Source: Saccoglossus kowalevskii (Eukaryota > Hemichordata > Enteropneusta > Harrimaniidae). From it: a stretch of 48,854 nt of DNA. Location of the stretch: the NCBI RefSeq assembly GCF_000003605.2, contig NW_003155239.1, positions 738,332 through 787,185 on the forward strand. Reading direction: 5' to 3'. This document shows positions 14,232-25,474 of the stretch, one piece after another; the first letter of the stretch is position 1, and the number at the start of each line of letters is the position of its first letter. A program made the translations under genes and the position numbers. The notes under the pieces are model-generated. The model was not told where the DNA came from. It ran no database searches and saw nothing but the letters and a program-made list of their open reading frames with translations.

Positions 14232-14436
14232 GAACAATGCTTTCAGTTTAGAACACTGCTTTCAGTTTAGAACACTGCATTCAGTTTAGAACAATGCTTT
14301 CAGTTTAGAACAATGCTTTCAGTTTAGAACAATGCTTTCAGTTTAGAACAATGCTTTCAGTTTAGAACAATGCTTTCAGTTTAGAACACTGCTTTCAGTT
14401 TAGAACACTGCTTTCAGTTTAGAACACTGCATTCAG
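14232..14436 (+). repeat. 19-bp minisatellite, ten units plus a partial
   Basis: Ten perfect-length 19-bp units of the form GAACAATGCTTTCAGTTTA run from 14232 to 14421, followed by a 15-bp partial unit. Only two positions vary: base 6 (A or C) and base 10 (T or A). Unit types in order are A-T, C-T, C-A, then five A-T, then C-T, C-T and the partial C-A. The near absence of other changes shows recent homogenisation or expansion. Confidence 0.95.
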
Positions 14437-14856
14437 GGATGAAATACGTTGGCTCGAACTGACTTGCAATAAATACTACTAAAAGCGTATTTAGCTCAAA
14501 GTGCTGTTGAGAAATCAGGCTGTTCCTGTGTATGTACCAGTCATGTCCACGTGACATATCATTTGAATAAGCATTTTAGTAATTTGCTACATTAAGGGGG
14601 CAGTTTGTCCTGAATGTCTCACGTCGTCGGGGGAATAAATGCATGGAAAAGTGTCAGTTTTCAAATAATTGTTGAGATGCGTTATAGTATATAAATTGTG
14701 TATTTGTAAAGTCAGCTACATTAGTTGTCACGGTAACTATTACTACATGTCTAACTTATCACGTATGTTTCTAGATAACGCGTGTCATGCAACTGGATAA
14801 ATCTGGTTACAACATCGATGTTGGTTTCTTTTCACTCGGGGAAACATCTTAGGAAA

Positions 14857-14864
14857 TGACGTCA
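14857..14864. promoter_or_regulatory. Full palindromic CRE (TGACGTCA)
   Basis: Perfect TGACGTCA, the CREB/ATF full site. It is one of four in the window; base composition alone predicts about 0.5. Motif only. Confidence 0.35.
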
Positions 14865-14935
14865 GGAAGATAAATACCTGTTTCCTGTATGCTGTTGTAT
14901 TTTTGAATGTGTAATGGTTAGTTTCCAGTTACTGA

Positions 14936-15069
14936 TTTGACGCAGTGTATTTGTACAGTGCGTTTTGGCACAGTGTCTCCCTACTGTGCGCCTTGAGGCA
15001 GTGCCTCTGTACGGACGCTCGACACAGTGTCTACATACAGGGCGCTTTGACGCTGCGCCTGCGTACGGT
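14936..15069 (+). repeat. 27-bp GC-rich degenerate tandem repeat, five units
   Basis: Five units start at 14936, 14963, 14991, 15018 and 15045, with lengths 27, 28, 27, 27 and 25. Each reads like TTTGACACAGTGTCT followed by a CTGTACAGTGCG-like tail. Identity between units is moderate, so this is an old array. It is clearly richer in G+C than its surroundings. No consistent reading frame is preserved across unit lengths. Confidence 0.85.
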
Positions 15070-16411
15070 TTTTAACGCGGACTACGTTGAAATGTCGCAC
15101 ATGATACACGACACCTAGAAAGAAATATTAAATACCGAGTTTTCTGCGCGGGTATATTCATGGCTTGAACGGATTCGAATTGTCGCATCTAACAGCCATA
15201 GAACACAAAGCACCTTGCTGATTTATTGCATAATCTAATGCCTTGACAACTTTAAGAATACTACACTGTCTTTCTAACGTTAATCATGCATATTTTATTC
15301 CAATTAACAGAAGATTTCATTCAGATCGGGCGACCTGAACATAACTTTGTTAGCCGACAGAGACTTGAATTTCCAACATATTCGACCCTAGATAATTGTG
15401 CTTTCTGAATTTGAAAACTAGAGCCATGTATCCGAAATGTAATTCACGTGTCTGGGCCCTTCGTATTAAGATCAGTAGTGTCCATGTTAACATATTTGGG
15501 TGTAATTTACCCCCAGACACGATGGAACGACAATCACGATGATTTTATCGAACAGTTCTGTTATCATCTCGGTACTTTTTCCACTTTCTAATACTATCAT
15601 TGTTTCCCGCCTCCGTGGGTATATACGCAACAGTCAATCCTATGACAATTATTGTCTTATTAAACTATGTGTATCACTGTTCCACGGAAACGTGTATCCA
15701 CATTCAACTGATGAGGTTTATTGTTCCGCATTACACCGTCCCTACCAAGCATAAGCAATTCACTGTAATGCAATTAAAAAAACATACTAGAATAACAAAC
15801 AACTAGATTTCTGTGTTTTTCATTGATATTGCAACCTCGATGAGTAATTGATTGAAGTAAAAAAAAAACACCGAAGCAATTTTATTACTACACAAGATCG
15901 CGTAATTCACAACACAGGCCATGTAAATCGCTTCATTCATACGCGTCCGATTTACACAGGAAACGATGCTGTCATTCATTTTGAACATGTTAATGAAATA
16001 AACACCAATATAGAGTCCGGGTGATATGTCAATTGCACATCAATCATACGGCATGTTGGCGTGGTGTATTTCATCCTATTCACGTCATAGCATAACTGAA
16101 CCCCAAATCACCGGATGTGTTAATAGATTTACTTTTATCAACGAAACAATCGCGTAATGGGTTTGAATTGACTGACACTTCGTACGTGCATGCATTCATT
16201 CAATCATTCATTCAGGCAACACCGTATCTCACACTAACAGGTTGGAACATGCGTGCAAGACAAACAAAACAGCCTTACGTGTATAATGTAGTGTAAATCT
16301 GGTAAACTGAGCATATGGTCCGTACACGTGACATCGTTAAAACCTACCACTACCACTCCTTCTTACATTTGTTTATTTCGACATATCCCTATTCCTAGAC
16401 CGTCCGAAGAC
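15070..16411. other. Non-genic stretch, no gene recognised
   Basis: No gene supported. There is a short CATT-type repeat at about 16191-16216. Two overlapping open frames (15539-15806, plus) of 71 and 68 codons match nothing known and are judged chance. Confidence 0.55.
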
Positions 16412-16539
16412 TTAAAGGGCGATGGTAGCCATGCTTGTACGAATTTCATGTAAACACAAGATGTATTCTCACGCGTTCTGATACGTCGCTACGAGTCCCA
16501 TATCGAACAGTACGCGGCGCGACGACCACCACCCTTTAA
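16412..16539. mobile_element. MITE-like element with TTAA duplication, copy 1
   Basis: A 120-bp element (16416-16535) is flanked by TTAA on both sides (16412-16415 and 16536-16539). The left end reads AGGGCGATGGTAGC; the right end, reverse complemented, reads AGGGTGGTGGTCGT. That is an imperfect terminal inverted repeat with 10 of 14 matches, the mismatches being mostly transitions. Its ends and part of its interior (a CGTCGCT block about 70 bp from the right end or less) resemble the element at 21332-21494. TTAA target duplication is the hallmark of the piggyBac superfamily, so a non-autonomous piggyBac-like origin is inferred. It has no coding capacity. Confidence 0.65.
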
Positions 16540-17002
16540 ATTTATCTCGGTATTCTCGCTTATGGATAACTACGACTTAAATAACCTAGCACTTACATGG
16601 ATTGTAAAAATACACTTGAAAAGTGCCAGATAAGTACTGCCACTTAGTGGTGAAATACCACTTCATTCGAATAATTGGATGGAACAAGTCGACAAGAAAG
16701 ATAAAAAGTCTTGGCATATGTGCTAGGTCACAAGCTTCAAAACTTGGTAATGAATTCTGCTTATGATATTTTTAGTAGGTAACATACCGCAGATGACATT
16801 GATCTGTCGAGGTATTGGGTAAAATTAACTCGAGTTTTATTATACGAAAATAGTACGTATAAAAATGGATTTCTGATTGGAGACATTATTGAATATGTAT
16901 TATTTAATTATTCTATAGACACGTAAATAGAAAAAATGTTTACTGTACGCGTTTCTTTTGAATAAAGTATATATTGTATATATGTGGTCTATATGTACAA
17001 GT

Positions 17003-17011
17003 TCAAGGTCA
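17003..17011 (+). promoter_or_regulatory. NR5A/ERR-type site (TCAAGGTCA)
   Basis: Perfect extended nuclear-receptor half-site TCAAGGTCA, the consensus for FTZ-F1/SF-1 and ERR receptors. Also present on the minus strand at 25482-25490 and 45128-45136. Motif only. Confidence 0.3.
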
Positions 17012-17162
17012 TCGGCCCCTAAAAGCATATACATGTACATAAATATTCTTAAATTACAAAAAAATCATTAATATCGCTGATCAATATGAGTTACAATGTG
17101 TGATAAGCATAGGCTACCAAACCTTTAATTATATTGATTTCTTTTGAAGTTAATAATTAATA

Positions 17163-17182
17163 ATATATATATATATATATAT
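17163..17182. repeat. (AT)10 microsatellite
   Basis: Uninterrupted alternating A and T within an AT-rich stretch. Confidence 0.9.
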
Positions 17183-19778
17183 TATAGAAGAAATTTACAA
17201 TATATACAATTATGAATATTCATATATTAACGCGTAATATGTGACTTAGCAAAACAACAAATACCCAGTTTGGACATGGTATGCCATAAGACAAAGAACG
17301 GGAAACAGTCCAGAGTAAACGTGTCAAAGGGATTTTGAATATAACGATATTATGAATATAACGAAGAGGTTATTTAAATAATTAAACATAGTATTATATA
17401 AATATCATTGTTGTTACTAGTCAATGTCTTGATTTCTTGACAATCCAGTGGCAATGGATAATGAGAACTGCTCGCATATGCAGACTCCGATCTGTTTTTA
17501 ATGAAGCTATTCTCTTCGAATGGAGCGGTGGGTGGGTATACTGCAAGTTTGTCTAAAGGGATTTTGGATGCAGTATAATAAACCGATAGAAGGTCGAAAT
17601 AATTGCCATGGTGATTTGGGATTAGATTATTATATCGTTTCACTCTGTGGACAATCTTTCCGCAATAAATAGACGTTTCCGTGCGTCTTTGTAACGTGGG
17701 AAACTTTTTAGACAGTTGCAATATCAAACAAAAGACCAATACGTACATACTGGAATTATAACAGTAACGGTCAGCGGGAGGGGGATCCTTTTTATTTCCG
17801 GTTTAATTGATGCACCCAAATGATACAATACTGTTCTCCGTGTGGCCTCGCTTATTTCAACAGATTTTAGGAGTGACTGTACTTCTGTTTGTGATTGTGC
17901 TCCATTGGTGTTCTGACGTGACCAATAACACGGTTTAAAAAATATGGCCATCCACTTTGAAATTCAACATCAGACACTCTGTGATGTCACATATTAGCGT
18001 CTTTGTAAACATATTCTCATATCCCATTTATTCCTACATTGCAGCATTTTTGTATTTCCACTTATATGATGAACACCTCCGAGTGATTATTGTGATCACC
18101 TTGGAAAATGAAACATACGTTGCTTAGACAAGAAATGCTAAATTGCTAATCTTGTAGTCAATGACTTTACATTATTTTAGGGAGATCTTCAAATCCATTT
18201 CATGATTCAGTTCGATAAGATGTCTGGTGAACTATTTAAATACTAACGTCCTTGTGATGTTTACACGAGTCAATGTGAGGTTTTCTACTGGTGAGGAGGC
18301 AGCTTTACACCTTATAAATTATATAATGTTATGTACTCTCCCCAGCTTAATAGATCATCCGGGAATGGGCAAAGGGCACATGCTTAGAGGAGTTGATTCA
18401 ACCTAGACTACTTAAAACGTTGTTCACTGTGCGTATTATGTTTCTGAATATGAAAGTATTTTACCTAACCGCTCGCTGAACTGCGTAACCCGTTTAAGCA
18501 TTTCCCACCGTTTCGTGGGTGTGTTTCAACGACGCTCCGGGGACTCGTGCATAATTGATGGTTGTATGTAATATATGTAGTTATAGTAAGGCCTTGTACT
18601 ATTTCTTTTCTGTAGTGATACATCAACAGTTTAAACTTATTTGGGTTATTTGACTAGTTTATTTGTTTCACACCACGAATATACAATGAGTTGTTAGAAA
18701 ATCAATCCCCGTTATAAAAATCAAATTATTATACATAACCTTCCCTACCGCTTCTCATGCACATGTTAATTTTACAAAATTGGTATGACCCTGTAATTGG
18801 CGGTTTCAATAAGTAACGAAGTTTGTATTGGGCAAATTACGGTTACAGCAACACGTGCCAATTATCATCATGAATTGTGGTTACGATGAATCATTCTGAG
18901 CAGAGACTTCCTAACCATTTGTCAACATGTTACACATGTATATGACACTGTTGCTACTTGAGTATATATCCAGCATTATTAGTGACAGTAATAGATTATG
19001 ACTGTGCTCATATTTATCTATTTAAAATAAAAATAAAAATGCTACCATTATAATTTTGATGTGATATTTTGATGTTGGTTCATGCACACTTCAGTCACTG
19101 TAAGTGCGTATTCACTGCAGGCTATCTCAATGTGCCTTCTTAAAGAAGTATGTATAATGCAACTCCATGGCGGCGCAATTGCTGTGAATGTGAGTTCAAA
19201 AGCCCATTTGCGAATGTATATATGTCCGTAATATTCCATGCTTTGCTTATTGTGATACAGACGCTCCAATACTCGCTGGTGGAACATATGTTGCCATAGT
19301 AACTGATAAATGTTTTGACATTACAATGTGCTGTTTAGTGCAGACGTTTTAATTTGGTGTATTTTTCTTGAAGGTAAAAGTGAAAAAAATGAGTTTGTTT
19401 TTTTAGCACTGTGATTTTACGAGGGCAGACATTTAATGTCAACTCATGCAATCTGTATTACAAACCCCCATGTTGTTATGGTGTTGTGTTACGTAAATCG
19501 CACTGCAGCAGGTACCATTGAGATACTGTGTTGTACATATACAACAACCGATTTGTTTAGATACCACGGTGGCGCCGTTCATTTCCATTAAGGGGTCTTG
19601 CACCCTTAGCAGATATATGTCGTGAATGCTGCGTTCGTATTAAAAGCAATACTTTGTTTGAATAGGGGCAATTTTATTATTTTATCACGACAGAATTTAA
19701 TTGAATGTCATGTACCGAGACTCAACTTTGCGACGAGCTACGTATTTGCGTTGTCTCTGATAACATGTACGTATGTAT

Positions 19779-19809
19779 GTCCCATGACGTCTGGATGACG
19801 TCTCGGGAC
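19779..19809. other. 31-nt hairpin built from two GACGTC boxes
   Basis: Arms pair as GTCCC-GACGTC with GACGTC-GGGAC: 5 bp, a 2x2 internal loop, then 6 bp, closing a 5-nt loop TGGAT. The two GACGTC boxes also read as two direct ATGACGTCT copies 11 bp apart, so it could be a paired CRE-like site rather than an RNA structure. Confidence 0.5.
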
Positions 19810-20004
19810 TCCGACTGAAGAAGGTATTACACTAAACAGAACGCAAATAATGCAACATGCTCGTTCAGATTAAACATCTTGCTGGGTACATTTGAATATT
19901 GCCTACGGAATGTGTTCTCATGCCTAAGAAACTAGCCTCAGTCTCCATACGGGTACATGCATACAAACCACATTGTACCTGAGATAATTGTATTGCGATA
20001 ATAT

Positions 20005-20090
20005 CCTGACTGATAGGGATAATGATTATGATCGCCTGGTCGATATAGATAATACTCACCTGGTCGATAGAGATAATGATTATGATTACG
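20005..20090 (+). repeat. Short tandem repeat CCTGGTCGATAGA..., three units
   Basis: Three units of 30, 24 and 32 bp start at 20005, 20035 and 20059. The core is CCTGGTCGATAGAGATAATG followed by ATTATGAT. The same core recurs at 20664-20689, on the far side of a GC-richer segment. Confidence 0.8.
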
Positions 20091-20298
20091 TCCCAAAATG
20101 TCTGGTTTATAATCACAAGAAGCAAACTGCGTGCTGTACTCGTGAGATTTATTCATGTATTTATTCATTATAGCAAATTACGTGTTGTACACAAACAAAT
20201 TATTTATGAAAATATAAAGTGATAACAGTCCATACCGATGGGTAGGATATTTAGCCTAAAGTTAGGATTCACTTACGATTATCCGAGAGTAAGTGGTG

Positions 20299-20560
20299 CT
20301 ACGTGCCACAGATGGCATCCTTAATGGCACACTGAACTCTTTGGTCATTGTACAAATATTCGGGTGATGAATGTACAGGTGTTGTAAAACAATCAACGAC
20401 TAACATAAAATACTGCGGGACGTCATGGATGGTTCTTAAGTTTCTTGGGGTTTCTGCTCAAGAACTTGACTGGCGAAGAGAGTCCACGCTTCGGGCGCCC
20501 TTGGAATCCGGTGAGCGGATCCACATACACAACACGATATTCAACATTGAAGTTTGTAGC
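20299..20560 (-). pseudogene. Possible frameshifted coding fragment, product unknown
   Basis: On the minus strand one frame is open from 20560 to a TGA at 20423-20425 and includes VEYRVVYVDPLTGFQGRPKR. A second minus-strand frame is open from 20457 to a TAG at 20299-20301 and includes TIHDVPQYFMLVV. The overlap (20423-20457) would allow one ancestral frame of about 80 codons with a single frameshift. Local GC is near 50%, above the surroundings, which both suggests coding origin and makes open frames likelier by chance. I recognise no family. Plus-strand frames are also open here, so the strand is uncertain. The segment lies between copies of one short repeat. Confidence 0.2.
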
Positions 20561-20639
20561 TCAACGGGAATGGAAACCTGCTAAGTACAGTTGGGAATGT
20601 CGAGTTTCAACCAACCCTGTGACGTCGTGACAAATTATC

Positions 20640-20689
20640 TTGTCGATAGTATTATTTTGATAACCTGGTCGATAGAAATGATTATGTTC
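20640..20689 (+). repeat. Further copies of the CCTGGTCGATAGA repeat
   Basis: A partial unit (TTGTCGATAGTATTATTTTG) and a fuller unit starting CCTGGTCGATAGAAATGATT at 20664. These match the array at 20005-20090, about 570 bp upstream, in the same orientation. Confidence 0.75.
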
Positions 20690-21331
20690 TGCACATAGAA
20701 AATACCATTTAAGTTTAGTTGTTTAATTCACAAATACGTTATGCTAGGTCAAATATTCATTACGTTATGTTTTAATTGTCATCTTGATACATATTTCTGT
20801 CACTGGTTTGTTCATGTGTTTTATTGTAGTCGTCAGTAGGTTACTGGAGATTGTAGGTCGTCTGTTGATTTGTGTTCATGGGATTGGAAACGCCATTAAC
20901 GAATTATGAATATCGATTAGATATGTTGATGATTATTTCTACTCTAATCTAAAAATAGTTTGCAAAATACACACGAAGTCAATATGGCGTGTGTGGTAAA
21001 TCTCATTCTTCGAACGTAGAGACTGAAACATCCGTTTAAAGAGACTTCATTACAATATAAAGTTTTGACAAATCTATGCTCATGTCTGAACAGTGAAACT
21101 AGGTTCATAACACGACAATTGTACTGCCTGATACAAGTCCCAGTTCTCATACATTTACTGACTTTCCTCCGGTAATAGCATATGTTCAGTATTTAGGGGG
21201 CTATTCTGTAAACGGATTAACAAATAAGTATTCCCAAACTACGAGTATCGGCAGGGATTGTCAGATTCTATATTATTATTCTATGTTCCCCACATTGACC
21301 ACATTTATTCCTATGTGACATTTCATATTAT

Positions 21332-21494
21332 TTAAAGCGGTGGAGTCGTCGCCTGCTCATGCGACAGATGGCCATAACGTGTCATTGTTTACAAAAAGCG
21401 TCTACCCACGAGCCTTTGCGTTTTTACCGTGTGCTGTTATCGTCGCTTGGGACTCAATTCCGCGCGTGCGCAGGTGACGACTCTCCCGCTTTAA
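21332..21494. mobile_element. MITE-like element with TTAA duplication, copy 2
   Basis: A 155-bp element (21336-21490) sits between two TTAA tetranucleotides (21332-21335, 21491-21494). The left end starts AGCGGTGGAGTCGTCGCCTG; the right end reverse complemented starts AGCGGGAGAGTCGTCACCTG. About 25 of 30 terminal positions match when extended to CATGCG/CACGCG. The ends resemble the element at 16412-16539, so these are two members of one family. It is too short to encode a transposase. The 71-codon open frame across it is incidental. Confidence 0.8.
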
Positions 21495-21579
21495 CCATAA
21501 TGTATGTCATAGTAAACCTCAGATATTTCAGCTTTCACACTAATTATCAATATAGCATGAAATTCCACAATTAAATAAT

Positions 21580-22020
21580 GATGTGATGTATATATTCGAT
21601 ATATAACCAATAATAACATAATAATTATTTATTTATAAATAATCATAGTACCTGTGTTATACATATAAATAAATTAAGTGTGTGAATATGTATGTATATA
21701 TAAATATTAAATATTAAAAATTGATATTTATATATATTTATATCTTGTCACATTTATGTCAACTGTACGTTTATTTGTAAATAACTGAAGTATACTTATA
21801 TACCGCTTTTATGATGGTGGTATTATATACATATAAACAACGAAAGTTTCTAAATTCACGAAATAATTCATGTAAACAAACAGATAAACAAACAAAACTA
21901 AAACAATGTATGAGTACTATACATATATTAAAATAATTCAGTCTCAAAATGTATTTGACAGTTTCGTCAACAATTATATATAAACCAGGAAAAACCAATA
22001 AGAAAAATGCAACCGGCGTG
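21580..22020. other. Very AT-rich tract with short hairpins
   Basis: Dense TATA/TTTATA sequence. It includes a perfect hairpin ATTATTTAT-TT-ATAAATAAT at 21624-21643. No gene is supported; the 75-codon minus-strand open frame is low-complexity. Confidence 0.7.
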
Positions 22021-22422
22021 CTGTTATTATATATATAGTTGGATTGGTACCGTTAGGTATTTTCATTTTCCAGTTATTCTCTCCTTCTCTCTCTTTATAT
22101 TTAATGAAAACTGGTCACCAAAAGCTTACATTATACACATATGATGAAAATTGCACTCCTGGGTCGATATCATTATATATATAGAATCGTTCACTAAATC
22201 GTCAAAAACCCGCAATTGATTTGGAAATAAAGCGGTTCCGCGGTGTAGACATTTTACACTGTGACAAATTCAATGTTACTTGTAAATAAATTATTCGCTT
22301 CATGTCCCCTGTGAAGGCGAGAGAGCCTTTTATTTATATATAATGAAAAATGTGCTCTGGGAAAGTAAACGCATAATTTATTTAATGAAAATGCCATAGG
22401 GCCGCGCTCTGCACATTACTTC

Positions 22423-22438
22423 TGACCTGACCTGACCT
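22423..22438 (-). promoter_or_regulatory. Perfect DR4 nuclear-receptor element
   Basis: On the minus strand AGGTCA-GGTC-AGGTCA: two perfect half-sites spaced by 4 bp, itself part of a threefold CTGAC repeat. DR4 is the typical spacing for thyroid-hormone-receptor- and LXR-type heterodimers with RXR. The simple-repeat origin means this may be coincidental. Confidence 0.3.
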
Positions 22439-22894
22439 GATCCGGAAGTAAAATTTATGTATGAAGATTTTGATCGCGGAATGTAATGATATATTAATAA
22501 TTGGTGTGAAAGTTGATTATTCATATCGGATGTGATGTTCAGTATAACATATAATATGATTAGAACAAACAAATAGCCCTCCATAAAACACAAAAAGCAT
22601 TCCATAAAACGATGCCTCTTTTGGATATATTCAGATGCCGGACGTGTGTTAAAGCTCAACGTCGTGTCACATGTCCAGTCTTGAAACATGGCACGAATTT
22701 TGCACAAAGATGTCTGGCGTTTTGACATATACGCGGTTGTGAACGCAACCAATACCTAGTATTTATATATCAAATTTGTATATTAAATGACCCCCCAAAA
22801 TTATGAAACTTCCAGTGCAGTGGTGTATGCCAAAATATACCCGTTGTTAGTATACTACCATTCACAGATCCCATGTCTTTGGTAACTATGGGCG

Positions 22895-23023
22895 ATAATA
22901 GACTACTCGTATAGCAGATGGCTGTATACAAATATTTGTTCAACCATGTGCAGGTACCATTATGTTCTGTGGGATATAATTGACTACACGTATAGCAGAT
23001 GGTTGTATAACAATACTTGTTCA
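22895..23023 (+). repeat. 81-bp tandem duplication, two copies
   Basis: Copy 1 begins at 22895 and copy 2 at 22976. The best-kept block, GTATAGCAGATGG followed by TTGTATA-like sequence and ending TTGTTCA, differs at only a few positions between copies. GACTACTCG (22901) corresponds to GACTACACG (22982). Confidence 0.85.
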
Positions 23024-23932
23024 CGACCGTTGTATTTTAGTGGACTATTAAAATATGTCGGAAATTGATAATCAAAGCATATTTGTTAATAATTATACTT
23101 TAAAATGACAGTGACTCAAAAAGGGGTCAAAGATGTTAGTAAGCAATTAACACCGAATAAACGGCAGGGTAAATACTACGTCAAATCAAAGTAAACACGT
23201 ACTGCGTGCGTGACTCGTAACAGCGCTCGCGTACGACACCTAATCGCCTAGCCTCACGTCACTACGCGTATTAACCTTTCAGCTCTGCAGTGACGACAAA
23301 GCTCAGCGCGGTCGGGGTAATGATTACTACTTACCAGTGTCGACATTCATATGATACATAAGGTGCCTGTTTTCAGTTTTAAAAGATTAAGGGAAGATGT
23401 TGTTTCTAAACTAGGATTGTTGGTTACAGACTCAATAAAAGACGAACAAATACGTCAATCAACCTTTCACGGGGAACATGTTTGGAATATACAGGTATAA
23501 TATTGCCAACGTGTAAACTCGTGCATTATTTTGCATATCAGAAATGGTGAAGGTCAACAAGTTCAACAATATGTGCGCAAACACACGTGTTTCAACGATC
23601 AAAGTACAAAAATATAAAAAAATGTCGATCATTAATGAATCAATAATTGTGCTAATGGGAACAACATGAATAAAACTGTTCAATTACAATATAGCACAAC
23701 AGACCTGATTGTCAGACCTACTACGTCACTTAGTCATAACTTCCATTTCTGCTATAGTGTTTTTGTAAACTGACAAATATCCATTAGATGAAGCTGGTTG
23801 CGCCCACTGAAGATGATCCAATACTGAATACATACAGGAAATTAATCGCACAATAATTCATACAAGGCATCGCCGCGTCGTGATTGTTAATACAATAGTG
23901 TTTGCACACTCACGTGTTCAGGCTGTACAAAT

Positions 23933-23940
23933 TGACGTCA
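23933..23940. promoter_or_regulatory. Full palindromic CRE (TGACGTCA)
   Basis: Perfect TGACGTCA. Motif only; see the linked finding on CRE frequency. Confidence 0.35.
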
Positions 23941-24272
23941 TGAATGAAGTTTGTTTGTTGTCTGTTGACTTGTTAACTTAAGATCTATCGTGTAGCGCAT
24001 GAAGCGACCGTAAGTGACAGCCGTGACAAATAATAACTGTTCACGCCAATCACAATAATTAAATTGGATAAGCTCACACCAAGTGGACAGTGTTAAGTCC
24101 TTGGTAGTAAAATCACATAACATTGCCCCATTGATGTATACATTAAACTGCTCACGCAGTGAGTGTTTTTGATGTACAGTAACAATAAGTAAAATACATT
24201 ATTATGATTGGCTTGTACATTCTTTACTAAGTTACTATCACAATCTCTATATACTGAGGAATCGGTGATGCA

Positions 24273-24456
24273 ATTACTGTGCAAAAGATATATATATATA
24301 TATGAAACTTACATGTCTGTGTGTCTATAACACTTCTACATTATTATGCAAGAGATATATGTGTATGTGACACTTTCGTAATACCTTGTAGGATATATCT
24401 GTGTATATAAAACTTTCACATTGCTGTGCAAGATATATATATATACTATACTATTG
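24273..24456 (+). repeat. About 40-bp AT-rich tandem repeat, four to five units
   Basis: Units carry TGTGCAAGATATATAT-like sequence followed by ACTTTCACA-like sequence. Clear units start near 24273, 24341, 24381 and 24421, with a partial unit at about 24314-24340. TA runs inside the units differ in length, which suggests slippage on top of unit duplication. Confidence 0.8.
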
Positions 24457-25474
24457 CAGGAACCGTTCTAAGTAACATGATATTGGTAGCAATACAAACT
24501 AATCGATCCAGAATTTGCTGGCAGATGAACGGCCATAACACTCTGTTCACTGTATCAGGCTGATTATTATAAACGAAATGATGTCTCACTCAGAGGCAAA
24601 TTACGTCATACATCCTGTAGAAAGTGGAAAAGTCATATTGCTTGCCATTATAATAGTGTTCAGCCTTTCCCCGTCATTGCGCCCTCTGTTTTATTGATCT
24701 GTATCACCACGATATTTGAGGGGCGAAAACAAGACTCGTGGCTTTCTCACCCCATCTCAACTGCAATTTGCATCTATTACATGTGTTGCTGAATTCATTA
24801 GGTAATTGCTATAACACGATCACCAAAAGAAAGTTCAATTGTTTTTAACAAACGTTACATTCGACCAAACATCACCACCTCATTATTATAAACTTCTTAT
24901 TTAATAACCTAATGGATTCCGCACACAAATGAGTTTCCGTCATTCAAGGGATTGGGTCTATATTGTACATTCAATCGTGTTAATTGTCCTCCTAATCTGG
25001 TGATTGTATATCTTCCAACTCTTTGCGAATCTTGCTCTCAATGCACTAAATAAAATAGAAAATAAGATAGAAAATATAAAATCGTAGGTGGAGCCCATAT
25101 CTCTATTGTCAGTAATGTCTCATTATGAATAGTCATTGCGTGCAAGTCATTCAACACATATACCTCCGAATGTCAGTGGCACTTCGTTAATATATAACAG
25201 ATTACACAATTTGCTCTTTAGATGTTATCATTATAACACATGTCTGTACAATTAACGTAATGTACTTGTCGAAATAATATTGATTACGATCGTCAAATTA
25301 AATACCCCACTGACGCTAACAAGAGATGAGTGCATTAACATGTCTTGACGAAGCTAATAGTAGTTTCGAATTTCCAGAATACGTTATGCTAAGCTATCTT
25401 CTGTTTCCACATGTGTGCGGGATATCAATCTTGCACACCGTGGGGGTTCTTGCTACTAGACAAGGTGCAGATAG

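Larger units (their letters stand above)
16540..20004. other. Non-genic stretch, no gene recognised
   Basis: AT-rich, with the longest open frame of the window on the minus strand (17374-17748, 124 codons, hydrophobic start). It has no recognisable domain and about one run this long is expected by chance. Contains a TCAAGGTCA site, an (AT)10 run and a CRE-like hairpin, listed separately. Confidence 0.55.

Noticed and set aside
17374-17748. 124-codon minus-strand open frame with a hydrophobic N-terminus
   Set aside because: About one run of this length is expected by chance at this GC; no domain, no codon pattern and no supporting signals.
22378-22752. 124-codon minus-strand open frame with a possible membrane segment
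   Set aside because: Chance length; it runs through a CTGAC simple repeat and shows no family resemblance.
24682-24696. Fourth CTCF-like core (CAGAGGGCGC on the minus strand)
   Set aside because: Only 11 of 15 positions match, and the first half of the motif is absent.
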